Shown: positions 27,485 to 36,151, numbered from the stretch's first letter. The stretch is DNA of 39,552 nucleotides from an uncultured Granulosicoccaceae bacterium (GCA_937981955.1 CALJNA010000155.1:1-39552); one strand, 5' to 3'. Notes: generated from the sequence alone by a model not told the origin. Numbers and translations: made by a program.

Positions 27485-28789
27485 ATGGGATGTCAATACG
27501 ACGACCCGACGCATAACGGCGCAAGCTCATTTACTGTTGCCATGCCCAGACTCACATTCGGCAGAGGCACTCTGAGCGAAATCGGGGCACGCGCCACACG
27601 CCACCAACTGAAAAATGTTGCGTTGTTCACCGATCCGTATTTGCTTGACGGCCCGCTGGTTGCCACAGCGCTTGAGTCCCTTGAAAAAGCGGGTATAAGC
27701 GTGTCCGTGTTTTCAGAGATAAGGGTAGAGCCCTGTGATGACACCGTCATGCGAGGGGCAGCCTTTTTATCATCCGGTACATTCGATGGTCTAGTATCTG
27801 TCGGCGGTGGCTCGGTCATTGATACTGCGAAAGGTGCGTTGCTGGTACATCAACACGGTGCAAACATCGTTGACTACTTCGCACCACCAATCGGTCAGGC
27901 ACAAGCGGTGCCCGGCCCGGTGTTGCCCCACCTTGCCTGCCCAACCACCTCGGGTACCGGCTCGGAATGCACATCCATAACAGTCATCAGGGTTAACAGT
28001 CTGAACACGAAATTCGTGGTGGCTAACCCTTACCTGTTGCCAACCGAAGCGATTGTCGATCCACAATGTTGCGATAGCTTGCCAGCCAACGTGGTGGCCT
28101 CAACCGGCTTCGACCTGTGCTGTCATGCGCTGGAGTGCTTTACCGCCCGCGCCTATAACCAGCACGCTACCGTGACCGACCCGAATGCCCGTCAGTACAT
28201 TCAAGGCGCGAATCCGTTTAGCGATATGATTGCCAGAGAGGCCATGGATATCGTTAATCATTATCTTGTTCGTGGTGTTAATGACAATACTGATTCGCAA
28301 GCGCGCGACAAGCTCATGTGGGGTGCCACACTTGCCGGCATTGCTTTCGGGAACTGTGGTACACACCTACCGCATGCAATGTCCTATGGCATTACCCATT
28401 TAATGAGCGACATCACCACTGAGGGCTACGCTATAGCCTCACCTTTTGTCCCCCATGGCATTAGCGTTGTGGTCAACGCACCGGCCATCTTTCAATACAC
28501 CGCCGAAGCCACGCAAGAGCGACACATGCAAGGCGCTATTTGCCTTGGTGCTGACAATAAAGGGGCTACCGTTGATGATGCGGGTGAAGTCCTGTCTAAA
28601 AGACTGATCGAGCTAATGCGCGATACCCATATGCCAAATGGCTTAAGTGGAGTAGGCTTTAACGAATCTCATGTAAAAGCACTGGCTGAATCATCTGTCA
28701 GGCAAGCACGCGCTATTGCCAACGCGCCACGCGAATCGAATGTGGTCGATATTGAGAATATGTACAGCAATGCACTTTCGTACTGGTAG
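27485..28789 (+). CDS. Hydroxyacid-oxoacid transhydrogenase-like Fe-dependent alcohol dehydrogenase
   Basis: This 434-residue protein is an iron-containing (group III) alcohol dehydrogenase. The nucleotide-binding motif GGGSVID is at 107-113 and PTTSGTGSE at 153-161. The metal ligands are D210, H214, H297 and H324. Its closest match from memory is the ADHFE1/HOT subgroup, with shared phrases such as YxQGANPxSD, GFDxxCHALE and AGIxFGN-G-H-xHxMSY. HOT transfers hydride between 4-hydroxybutyrate (or another 2- or 4-hydroxyacid) and 2-oxoglutarate, regenerating a semialdehyde. The bacterial substrate is not certain. It is the first gene of a compact operon: the HIT gene starts 3 bases after the stop and the EamA transporter overlaps the HIT gene. 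Confidence 0.88.
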   Translation: MGCQYDDPTHNGASSFTVAMPRLTFGRGTLSEIGARATRHQLKNVALFTDPYLLDGPLVATALESLEKAGISVSVFSEIRVEPCDDTVMRGAAFLSSGTFDGLVSVGGGSVIDTAKGALLVHQHGANIVDYFAPPIGQAQAVPGPVLPHLACPTTSGTGSECTSITVIRVNSLNTKFVVANPYLLPTEAIVDPQCCDSLPANVVASTGFDLCCHALECFTARAYNQHATVTDPNARQYIQGANPFSDMIAREAMDIVNHYLVRGVNDNTDSQARDKLMWGATLAGIAFGNCGTHLPHAMSYGITHLMSDITTEGYAIASPFVPHGISVVVNAPAIFQYTAEATQERHMQGAICLGADNKGATVDDAGEVLSKRLIELMRDTHMPNGLSGVGFNESHVKALAESSVRQARAIANAPRESNVVDIENMYSNALSYW

Positions 28790-28792
28790 CCA

Positions 28793-29227
28793 ATGACAAC
28801 CATTATCCATAAACGCGTGCAACTGTGCCGCGAAGGCGCTTACGAAAAGTGTATCGCCAAAATGTCCTCAGGCTGGGCTGTACTTGGTGATGTGCAATTT
28901 TTAAAAGGCTATTGCTTGTTATTACCTGATCCGGTTGTACCTCATTTAAATGCCATGAACATGACCGCGCGCCAGGCGTTTTTATCCGACATGACCAGAC
29001 TGGGTGATGCAGTGCTTTCGGTTACCGGTGCTGTGCGCATTAATTACGAAATGCTGGGCAATCTTGAGCCTGCGCTGCACGCTCATGTGTTTCCGCGATT
29101 CAACGACGAAACCGAAGAACTTCGAACCGCACCGGTGTGGTTTTACGATTGGAAAGCAGCACCCGAGTTCAACGCGGTGGAACATCAACCGATAATGGAT
29201 GCCATTCAATCTGAACTCGCCTTGTGA
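28793..29227 (+). CDS. HIT-family protein with incomplete histidine triad
   Basis: This 144-residue protein is of HIT (histidine triad) type. The triad region reads EPALHAHVFPRF: H96 and H98 are present, while Ala94 stands where the first His normally is. The nucleophile position (H96) is kept, so nucleotide hydrolase or transferase activity is still possible. FLKGYCLLLPDPVVPHLNAM matches the usual HIT N-terminal half. It should act on a nucleotide substrate in the cytoplasm. It lies 3 bases after the transhydrogenase gene, and its stop overlaps the next start (GTGA). Translation of the three genes is therefore probably coupled, although no pathway linking them is known to me. Confidence 0.85.
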   Translation: MTTIIHKRVQLCREGAYEKCIAKMSSGWAVLGDVQFLKGYCLLLPDPVVPHLNAMNMTARQAFLSDMTRLGDAVLSVTGAVRINYEMLGNLEPALHAHVFPRFNDETEELRTAPVWFYDWKAAPEFNAVEHQPIMDAIQSELAL

Positions 29228-30192
29228 AGGATGATATCCCTTTTTCTACCGATACATACTCCCGTGTGCGGTGGCTACCGGGCAGTGTTGTTCAGCAAGG
29301 TGCTTTGTCGGTTGCATTAAGCGCTGCGCTGTGGGGTTTATTCTGGATACCGTTACGTTTTCTTGATGAACGCGGCGTGTCAGGCGTGACTGCAGTGGCC
29401 TTGGTCATGTTCGCAGGCATTATTCCATCTGTGCTCGTTTTAGTAAGTGCGAAAAGGCTGTATACGCTTAAATCGGCATATGCCTGGTGCATCGGCAGCT
29501 CATTGGGTTTGTCCATTGTGCTGTATTTCACCGGCGTCATTATTTCAGATGTTATTCGGGTTATTTTTCTTTTTTATCTTCTACCCATATGGACAACACT
29601 TGCAGCCCGCGTACTCTACGGCGAACCTGTCACCAAGCTCAGACTTCTGGTCATCGCGCTGGCATTAATCGGGCTTTGGCTGTTGCTTGGTGGCGGAAAT
29701 ACTATTCCCATGCCATCCAATGTGGGGGACTGGTGTGGCCTGTTGGCAGGCATTACCTGGGGAGTCAGTCTTGCAGTTATTCGCGGTAAAGACGGAATAG
29801 ATGCCAGAGCCATGGTTTGTACTACCACGGTTGGGGCGACCGCTATTGCCATAGTTGCAGCAATGGTTCTGTCGTTATCAGGCAACAGCGAATTGGTGTC
29901 CATAGCGAATGTAGCCTCCTGGGGACAGGTGCTGATTGCCACCTTGCTATTCGCTGTTTTGTTATTGTTTCCGGTACTGATGGGTCAGGTTTGGGGTGCA
30001 CAACGGGTTGCTGCCCCAACAGCTGCTTTACTGACAATGACAGAAGTACTGGTGGCAACCGTCTCTGCTTACTTGCTAATCGGCACCGAACTAAACACCG
30101 TATCCATGATTGGTGCAGCGATCATACTGATTGCTGTACTGATTGATGTTGCGGTGCAGTACATGCAGGAAGAGACTCACCCACCCACCTAA
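29224..30192 (+). CDS. EamA/DMT-family transporter
   Basis: This 322-residue inner-membrane protein has about ten hydrophobic helices in two EamA repeats, the usual size for drug/metabolite transporters. The GTG start at 29224 overlaps the HIT stop in a GTGA junction. No nearby ATG fits better, since the N-terminal 20-25 residues before the first helix are polar. The substrate is unknown. As the last gene of the transhydrogenase operon it could import or export a hydroxyacid or related metabolite, which is an inference from position only. A bidirectional terminator follows. Confidence 0.88.
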   Translation: MKDDIPFSTDTYSRVRWLPGSVVQQGALSVALSAALWGLFWIPLRFLDERGVSGVTAVALVMFAGIIPSVLVLVSAKRLYTLKSAYAWCIGSSLGLSIVLYFTGVIISDVIRVIFLFYLLPIWTTLAARVLYGEPVTKLRLLVIALALIGLWLLLGGGNTIPMPSNVGDWCGLLAGITWGVSLAVIRGKDGIDARAMVCTTTVGATAIAIVAAMVLSLSGNSELVSIANVASWGQVLIATLLFAVLLLFPVLMGQVWGAQRVAAPTAALLTMTEVLVATVSAYLLIGTELNTVSMIGAAIILIAVLIDVAVQYMQEETHPPT

Positions 30193-30270
30193 ATAATGCC
30201 AATCTATCGCTTGCCTACTTCACAGGCCATCGGATATAACAAAACCATCAGCCACTTTCTTCGGACCAAA

Positions 30271-30305
30271 AAAATCCCCGGTCAGTTACCCGACCGGGGA
30301 TTTTT
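30271..30305. terminator. Bidirectional intrinsic terminator
   Basis: AAAATCCCCGGTC (30271-30283) pairs with GACCGGGGATTTT (30292-30304) across an 8-base loop. A-runs and T-runs flank it, so it can end transcripts in both directions: the EamA gene (+) and the convergent lipoprotein gene (-). Confidence 0.95.
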
Positions 30306-30341
30306 GCTCCTTGCGGAGTACTTATCTACGCGTGAAGCGTA

Positions 30342-31439
30342 TCACTTCATTGAAACGCCCAGTGCTTTAACTGTTTGAACGTTCAAGTAACGATCGACTG
30401 GCAAGCCTTTAGAACGCTGAAATGCATTCACAGCTTTGATCGTAGAAGGTCCCATGCCACCGTCGATTGGGCCAGGGTTAAAACCAGCACTCTTAAGCGC
30501 CTTCTGGATTTCCATGATACGTCCAGGAGTTGTGTTGGTTTCACACATGATTTCACGCCAGTCCATGTGACCGTCGTTAACCAGCTCACGAGAAGTCACA
30601 GTTGTGTACTTCTCAGGAATAGCGATACGACGCTCCTGAGCAGGTGTGATTTCTTCAGTAACAGTCACAGTGCTGTACTTAGCTGGGATTTCGATAGTTT
30701 TGGTAGTCGCTTCAGTAGCAACAACCTTCTTGGTTACTGTGCGGTACTCAGCTGGAAGCTCACGAGTACGAGTAGAAGCTGGACGCTTCAAGACTTGCTT
30801 AGAGATAGTCTTGTAAGTCGCAGGTACTTCTACCAAACACATGATTTCGCCAGTTGACTCGTCAATACGCTGGATAGGGCCTGTGCCTTTCTTCCAGGTA
30901 GTGTGAGCAGCTTTATCGATGATTCGCTCGCTAACTGTTTCGTATAATGGAGGAACCGTTTCAGTAATTGTACGTGCTGGCTGAACCATTACTTTTTCGG
31001 TCACAGTGCGGTAAGTAGCAGGAACAGTTACCAGTCTGGTTGAAGCTTCCTGAACCAGAACGCGCTTCTTAACCTTGCCGTATTTGGCAGGGATAACTTC
31101 GATTCGCTCACCAGCTTCGCTGACCAGCTTACGAGTAGAAACGTTCTTGTACTTAGGTGGCATCCAAACACGTGTGAAACATTCACCTGGCTTTGCATTA
31201 GGTGGTAACAGTTCTGAACCGCCGGCTGAAACAGGTTGTGCTGAAGCGCGGTTAGCAAGAGCTGCTTCACGAGCTTTTAACTCGGCTTCCTGAGAAGAAA
31301 GAGCGGCTTGACGTGCTTCTAACTGACGCAGCATATCGCTGTTGTCATCACCAACTACTTTGCTACCAGAGCTGCTGCATGCCGTTACCGACAGCAGTAC
31401 TGCAAGTGACGCAAAAGCGCCAAGTTTATTCATTTTCAT
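30342..31439 (-). CDS. Lipoprotein with eight PxxYxTV repeats and a peptidoglycan-binding domain
   Basis: This 365-residue protein starts with a lipoprotein signal (LLSVTAC, Cys21) and a Ser/Gly linker. A short coiled coil follows (about 36-66). Residues about 90-295 hold eight related segments of roughly 25 residues, each beginning with a hydrophobic residue, Pro, two variable residues and Tyr and then a TV-x-x-x-V/L strand. Examples are VPATYRTVTEKVMV, IPAKYGKVKKRVLV and LPAEYRTVTKKVV. The C-terminus (about 300-365) is a PG_binding_1 domain (IQKALKSAGFNPGPIDGGMGPSTIKAVNAFQ). It should be a lipid-anchored protein contacting peptidoglycan, perhaps a structural tether. GAGGG about 9 bases upstream supports the first Met over Met3. 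Confidence 0.88.
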   Translation of the reverse strand: MKMNKLGAFASLAVLLSVTACSSSGSKVVGDDNSDMLRQLEARQAALSSQEAELKAREAALANRASAQPVSAGGSELLPPNAKPGECFTRVWMPPKYKNVSTRKLVSEAGERIEVIPAKYGKVKKRVLVQEASTRLVTVPATYRTVTEKVMVQPARTITETVPPLYETVSERIIDKAAHTTWKKGTGPIQRIDESTGEIMCLVEVPATYKTISKQVLKRPASTRTRELPAEYRTVTKKVVATEATTKTIEIPAKYSTVTVTEEITPAQERRIAIPEKYTTVTSRELVNDGHMDWREIMCETNTTPGRIMEIQKALKSAGFNPGPIDGGMGPSTIKAVNAFQRSKGLPVDRYLNVQTVKALGVSMK

Positions 31440-32062
31440 TGAGTATTACCCTCAGTACTAATTATTTAAAATGAGTCGACTAAAACATCGGATTAACCAC
31501 TCGTAGCCGACTCAAAATAAAACGGTCAAAATGACTGTTGAGCCAGAATCGTGGTACCCAAACTGTTATCGAATGATCAACAAAAAACTAAATGGTGACG
31601 GGTTACTCGATTGGAAAAAGAGGATATTGCAACTTGTCCAGAAACGTTCCGAACTGTAAATAACTGTTATGCACTCACAAAACCTCGGCGTTTTTGTGGC
31701 GGCTGTAGAAAAAATCAAGGCTATTAAGCCACTTTTGAAACGTTATGAATGACCACTTTAGGTCATACTCGGGACAATGATGCGATTAGTGGCGTCGTGC
31801 ACAAAACCACAATTAGCTCGGAGTAATTAAACAACTATTGCAATCATACCGTAGCCTTACGAGTGCCCTGGCAGCGGGAAAATACTCTCGAGACGAATGC
31901 TCTAATGGCTTCGATACATAACCGCCGCAAAGCCGTCGCGCACAGAACCCGGAACGGGACTTCAGACCCACCAGAGCTTGCATCAGTAGCTTGCTAGCCA
32001 CAACTTAATGTAATGTGTAGGTGTGACCATTTGGGTGAACCAACCAGAAGGAATAGCGCAAC
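31440..32062. other. Long divergent intergenic region
   Basis: These 623 bases separate the lipoprotein (-) and DUF1479 (+) genes and should carry both promoters. Small inverted repeats occur: TGAGTCG (31472-31478) with CGACTCA (31508-31514), and ATGACC (31749-31754) with GGTCAT (31761-31766). A 62-codon minus frame at 31813-32001 has no recognisable features. No tRNA, known small RNA or mobile-element end was recognised. The length is unusual for this gene-dense window. Confidence 0.45.
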
Positions 32063-33304
32063 GTGTCAGCCACCATATTCGACCCGACAAGTTTTATCAC
32101 TAAAACAAAGCAGGAATTGAAAGCTCAGGCCAACGTGAGCCGATCTTTTGCTTCCGTGCGCGACGCGGTTCGCGGCTCAGTCGAGCACATCACGAATATG
32201 CAGGCCAAGAGCCAGCCCGTGGTGCCGGAAGTCAGCTTTGAATCCGTTTCAAACAGCTCTGTCAGCGCAGCCGATATCCGCCAGATTAAACAGCGTGGAT
32301 GCGTGATTATCAGGGGTGTATTCCCACGCTCAACTGCAGAAGACTGGAACGCCGAACTCGGTGAGTACCTGAGCAGCAACAACTATCTGGAGCACGCCAA
32401 GCAAAAAGCCGGACTGGATAACTATTTTGGCGACTTGAAAGATGCTGCACCGCAAATATTCGGTGTGTACTGGTCACGACCGCAAGTCCAGGCACGCCAG
32501 GCCGAATCGATGGCGACAACCAAACGTTTTTTGAACCGGTTGTGGGATACATCCGCACCGGCAGGTCCTGAGTTTGACCCGGATTTTGACTACGCTTACG
32601 CTGATCGTACTCGCCGCAGAGCACCGGGAGATACCACACTCGGATTGTCTCCACATATGGACGCAGGCTCGTACGAACGTTGGGTCGACCCGGCTTTTCA
32701 AAAAATATATGCCAGCGTTTTTTCGGGTGATCTTGACCGGTTCGACCCATGGCACGCAGCGTTTAGAACACAGACAAGAGAGTTCAGCTCACCGGCAGTG
32801 AGTTCGATGTTTCGAACCTTTCAGGGATGGACAGCGCTAACCGAACAAGGTCCCGGCGATGGCACGCTGGAATTATTGCCAATCACAAACGCCATTGCCT
32901 ATGTCTTGTTGCGAGCATTGCAGGATGATGTTCCACCCGATGAACTCTGTCTGGCAAAACCGGGCCGTGCATTGGGTGTTGATCAGCAATGGCATCCGGA
33001 TATTCTACCGGCACTAACACCCATCCAGACGGTAGCACCGGGTGACACTGTCTGGTGGCATCCTGATGTTGTGCATGCTGTTGGCAGTGAACACAAAGGC
33101 ACCGAGTACGCGAGCGTCATCTATGTCGGTGCAAGCCCTGCTTGCAACAAAAACAAAGCTTACGCATTAAAGCAGGCGCAAAGTTTTATGCAGGGAAAGA
33201 GTGCGCCAGACTTTGCTGCAGAAAATTATGAAGTAGATTTTAAAGGGCGGGCAACAACCGATGATTTGAGCCCTTTGGGTTTGAAGCAAATGGCCCTGGC
33301 TTAG
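32063..33304 (+). CDS. DUF1479 (YbiU-like) putative Fe/2-oxoglutarate-type oxygenase
   Basis: This 413-residue protein belongs to the DUF1479 family (E. coli YbiU). It has features of a cupin-like Fe(II)/2-oxoglutarate dioxygenase fold. SPHMD (196-200) gives a possible H198-x-D200 pair. WWHPDVVHAV (331-340) gives a distal H338, with H333 and D335 nearby. Metal binding is thus plausible, but no reaction is established for the family. It begins with GTG at 32063, with AAGGA about 11 bases upstream; no ATG fits better. There is no signal peptide, so it is cytoplasmic. It is a single gene facing GH16 tail to tail. Confidence 0.87.
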   Translation: MSATIFDPTSFITKTKQELKAQANVSRSFASVRDAVRGSVEHITNMQAKSQPVVPEVSFESVSNSSVSAADIRQIKQRGCVIIRGVFPRSTAEDWNAELGEYLSSNNYLEHAKQKAGLDNYFGDLKDAAPQIFGVYWSRPQVQARQAESMATTKRFLNRLWDTSAPAGPEFDPDFDYAYADRTRRRAPGDTTLGLSPHMDAGSYERWVDPAFQKIYASVFSGDLDRFDPWHAAFRTQTREFSSPAVSSMFRTFQGWTALTEQGPGDGTLELLPITNAIAYVLLRALQDDVPPDELCLAKPGRALGVDQQWHPDILPALTPIQTVAPGDTVWWHPDVVHAVGSEHKGTEYASVIYVGASPACNKNKAYALKQAQSFMQGKSAPDFAAENYEVDFKGRATTDDLSPLGLKQMALA

Positions 33305-33345
33305 TTCGCCCTGTTTTAGTTTGTCCTGACAACTGACAGAATGAA

Positions 33346-33374
33346 AGACCCGGCTACGTGCATAGTCCGGGTCT
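33346..33374 (+). terminator. Hairpin after DUF1479 gene
   Basis: AGACCCGG (33346-33353) pairs with CCGGGTCT (33367-33374), 8 bp with a 13-base loop, 42 bases after the stop. There is no T-run, so termination efficiency is uncertain. Confidence 0.45.
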
Positions 33375-33380
33375 GAATAT

Positions 33381-33507
33381 CTAGCGCTGGTAAACCACCG
33401 CTAGAGTGCTAACGCTGGTAAACCACCGCTAGAGTGCTAACGCTGGTAAACCACCGCTAGAGTGCTAGCGCTGGTAAACCACCGCTAGAGTGCTAGCGCT
33501 GGTAAAC
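33381..33507. repeat. 28-bp tandem repeat derived from the GH16 gene end
   Basis: Four 28-bp copies (33381-33408, 33409-33436, 33437-33464, 33465-33492) are followed by a partial copy of 15 bases (33493-33507). The partial copy is itself the last codons and stop of the GH16 gene. Copies 2 and 3 differ from the others by one base (CTAACG for CTAGCG). Between adjacent copies CGCTAG and CTAGCG form a 6-bp stem with loop AGTG, extended by ACCA/TGGT across one C/C mismatch, so the array can fold into several hairpins. Confidence 0.95.
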
Positions 33508-35121
33508 ACGAATATAGTCAATTTCGAATCTGGCTGGAAACGGTGTTGTTTCATCCGCTGGCCCAGGGAACCACCCACCGACCGCCAGATTGGCAATGAT
33601 GTACATCTGCTCGTCGGATACCAGATCACCTTCAATACGTTTTACTTCGACCCCATCAACGTAGTAGATAAGCAAGCCCTCAGACCAGTCAGCCGAGTAC
33701 GTATGGAAGTCGGCCGAGAAATCATTGATGAACGAGCGGTTCTCCACAGACATACGATCGTTGAAAAATCCGTCGCCGTCCAAATCAACCATATAGTGAT
33801 AGGCCTGATTGGCTGTGGTGGTTCTGTCGCCAATCGCTTCAATAATATCGATTTCAGGATCAGCTGGCTGGTCTTGCTTGTAATAAGCATTTAACAGCCA
33901 GAAAGCACTCCACAGACCTTTGCCAGCTGGCATGCGTGCACGCATTTCTACCCGACCGTATTTGAAACGGAACGAGTTATAGCTGGTGATAATGCCAGAC
34001 AGGTAAGGCTGACGATTCAATGCAAAGCTGTTGTCACCGGTATTGATCACGCGGCGGGTTTCATCAATTTGATTACCATCACTGTCGAGCACTACAACTC
34101 GAAATCGTCTGTCTACATCTGGCACCAGATCATCCATAAACACTGAACGCGCATCGGTGTTCTCAATGAATTCACCATCCTGATAAATGTCGTAGCTTGC
34201 TGCATTGGCAACGGCAGTCCATGAGATTTCTGCTGTTGATTTGGAATATTTATCAACTTCTATAACCAGTCTGTCTGCACCGCTGGATGCAGGCACGCGT
34301 TGTTCATCGGGTGTAAAAGAAACTTCCTGACCAAGAATAAATTCATCACATCGATCATAGGCCGATACGTTAAATGTGTAGTTTTGCGATGGCTCAAGAT
34401 CTGGCAGGTATAAGCTTGCAAAGCCAACGCCATTGAGTGTTCTGAAGCTACGACCATTTAATTCGATTTCATATCGCGCTGCCCGATTCGGTGTATCCCA
34501 GGTGAGTTCAACCACGCCTGGTGCATATACCTGATAGTCCAGATTCAGAGCGAACAGCTCATCCGGATACTCTGGAGCCCGGTCAGCGGTATTGATGGTT
34601 AGTTCGGCGGTCACGATGGCGTTGCCACTGGAATCAAGCGCTACCACTTCATAGGTGTAGTCAATACCCGCTCTAACCTGAGGCTCGAAATAGGATCCGC
34701 CTTGTGCGACAGCCTGGAATACACCATCGCGATAGACCTCATACGACACCGCACCTTCTGGAACACGCCACAGTATTTCCAATGAGGTAGGTGAGTAGAT
34801 AGAACTGGTGAGGTACAACAGGCTTCGATCGAACGGCGTTTTTATAGCTTCGATAGATAGCTGGCCGCCACCTACTTTAAACGGATCGTATCCAAACTGA
34901 TTGTTGTTAACGTAATACTGTTGCTCGTTGTTGATAACAACGCCAGGTCCCCATAAAAACTCTGTATCCCACTTCCCACGATCGAGACTGTCGCCATCGA
35001 AATTATCTTCGAACACCAGCTCGTATTCGGCATTCACGTCTTCAACATTACACGTATCGGCATGTGCAGCTGAAGCAATTAGCAGCGAAGGTATTACGAT
35101 AAATTTGATGACACTTTTCAT
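33493..35121 (-). CDS. Secreted GH16 beta-glucanase with internal FN3-like domains
   Basis: From the ATG at 35121 the protein has 542 residues with a signal peptide (cleavage near AHA-21). The GH16 signature EIDIIE is at 423-428 (nucleophile E423, acid/base E428), of the bulged laminarinase type. The catalytic domain seems split. Its first strands (ELVFEDNFDGDSLDRGKW, NNEQQYYV, GGQLSIEA) lie at 34-95, and the rest (SGIITSYNSFRFKYGRVEMRARMP) resumes at 373. Between them are three FN3-like domains (about 112-178, 202-272 and 283-361) with typical W, YEVYRDG, Y.Y.V and D..GN features. It probably cleaves beta-1,3- or mixed-link glucans outside the cell. The start at 35121 was preferred to 35184 because it puts the signal peptide first. 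Confidence 0.9.
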   Translation of the reverse strand: MKSVIKFIVIPSLLIASAAHADTCNVEDVNAEYELVFEDNFDGDSLDRGKWDTEFLWGPGVVINNEQQYYVNNNQFGYDPFKVGGGQLSIEAIKTPFDRSLLYLTSSIYSPTSLEILWRVPEGAVSYEVYRDGVFQAVAQGGSYFEPQVRAGIDYTYEVVALDSSGNAIVTAELTINTADRAPEYPDELFALNLDYQVYAPGVVELTWDTPNRAARYEIELNGRSFRTLNGVGFASLYLPDLEPSQNYTFNVSAYDRCDEFILGQEVSFTPDEQRVPASSGADRLVIEVDKYSKSTAEISWTAVANAASYDIYQDGEFIENTDARSVFMDDLVPDVDRRFRVVVLDSDGNQIDETRRVINTGDNSFALNRQPYLSGIITSYNSFRFKYGRVEMRARMPAGKGLWSAFWLLNAYYKQDQPADPEIDIIEAIGDRTTTANQAYHYMVDLDGDGFFNDRMSVENRSFINDFSADFHTYSADWSEGLLIYYVDGVEVKRIEGDLVSDEQMYIIANLAVGGWFPGPADETTPFPARFEIDYIRVYQR

Positions 35122-35391
35122 GCGACTCAATCTGTTGATTTTGTTCAAGACGCAAGTGTAGTGGCAATTAGCGCATCGCTGCACCGCAATAGTCGGTAAA
35201 TGTGGACATTGTTTTCATTGTCATTACCGTGCCTGTCAAATTAACAGCGGAAATGCGCAGTATTACCAGACAAGTACCAGACAGTGCAATGAAAACGCGA
35301 GGCCACGCAAAACACAAACAGGGACAGCAAAAAGCGCGCACCTACCCCGACCACGCGTTGACACGTGTCCAAAACCGGGTGCGACGAGGCT

Positions 35392-35994
35392 TCAGGCCGC
35401 GAGGTAGCGGGCCAGAAATTCGATGCGATCCTGTCCCCAGAAAAGCTCGCCATTTATTACATAGGTTGGTGAGCCAAATACATCTTTGTTGTGCGCTTCC
35501 TCGGTTGTGGACTGAAGCATGGCAGCGAACTCGTCCTGCCTGGCTTTGGCAATGAGGTCAGCACCATCGAGACCACACTTATTGGCAATGTCCAGTAACG
35601 TTGATTCATCTGATATGTCTTTCTCTTCGGCCCAGCACGCGCTCAACACCGCATCACTGAATTTTGCAGCATCGCTGTTACCCGATGCGCCGCCCGCGGC
35701 AAAAACCATCTGCGCGGCCAGTGCCTGATTGACAGGGAAATACGCCGGTTCGAAATTCATCGGGACATCAAGATAAGCCGCCCAGCGTTTAAGCTCATTC
35801 ATGCGAAATCGTTGGCGTGATGGATGACGCTTAGCCGGTGGTAAGCCACCCATGTTGTCGAAGGTTTGCATGACGTCAATGGGCTTGTAGTTAACGACAA
35901 GATCATGCGTCTCGCGCAGCTGATTAAACTGTTTAATCGCCAGATAACTCCAGGGAGAGATCAGAAAGTGGTAGTAATCAATTGTCTTGCTCAT
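35392..35994 (-). CDS. DsbA-fold 2-hydroxychromene-2-carboxylate isomerase-like protein (kappa-GST)
   Basis: This 200-residue protein has the DsbA/kappa-class GST fold. The active-site loop SPWSY is at 13-17, with Ser13 in place of the DsbA cysteine. VFGSPTYVINGELFWGQDR near residue 170 is typical of HCCA isomerases, which use glutathione to isomerise hydroxychromene carboxylate in naphthalene breakdown. No other aromatic-degradation genes are present, so a general glutathione-dependent isomerase is more likely than that exact pathway. There is no signal peptide. It is divergent from the MFS gene. Confidence 0.88.
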   Translation of the reverse strand: MSKTIDYYHFLISPWSYLAIKQFNQLRETHDLVVNYKPIDVMQTFDNMGGLPPAKRHPSRQRFRMNELKRWAAYLDVPMNFEPAYFPVNQALAAQMVFAAGGASGNSDAAKFSDAVLSACWAEEKDISDESTLLDIANKCGLDGADLIAKARQDEFAAMLQSTTEEAHNKDVFGSPTYVINGELFWGQDRIEFLARYLAA

Positions 35995-36151
35995 TGGAAA
36001 GGTTATTTATTATCGTTATTCATTATCTAATTGCGCCTAGTATACCCACTTGTCTGTTCTTACTGCGACATAGCGAAATTTAGGTCATATCCAGCCAGCA
36101 ATTGTGGTCGATAAGCTGTATAAGTCTCGGCCCGTTTACGAAATTATCGCC

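Noticed and set aside
30196..30378. 60-codon plus-strand frame after the EamA gene
   Set aside because: It runs through the bidirectional terminator hairpin and into the antisense end of the lipoprotein gene; no ribosome site or family features.
31813..32001. 62-codon minus-strand frame in the long intergenic region
   Set aside because: No ribosome site, no recognisable motif, and composition like non-coding DNA. It could only be revived by conservation in relatives.
33381..33507. 28-bp repeats considered as a CRISPR array
   Set aside because: The copies are directly adjacent with no spacers, and the unit derives from the GH16 gene end; no cas genes are present.
35202..35555. 117-codon plus-strand frame upstream of and overlapping the HCCA isomerase gene
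   Set aside because: Its 3' half is antisense to the isomerase and the translation is Arg/Pro-rich without features.
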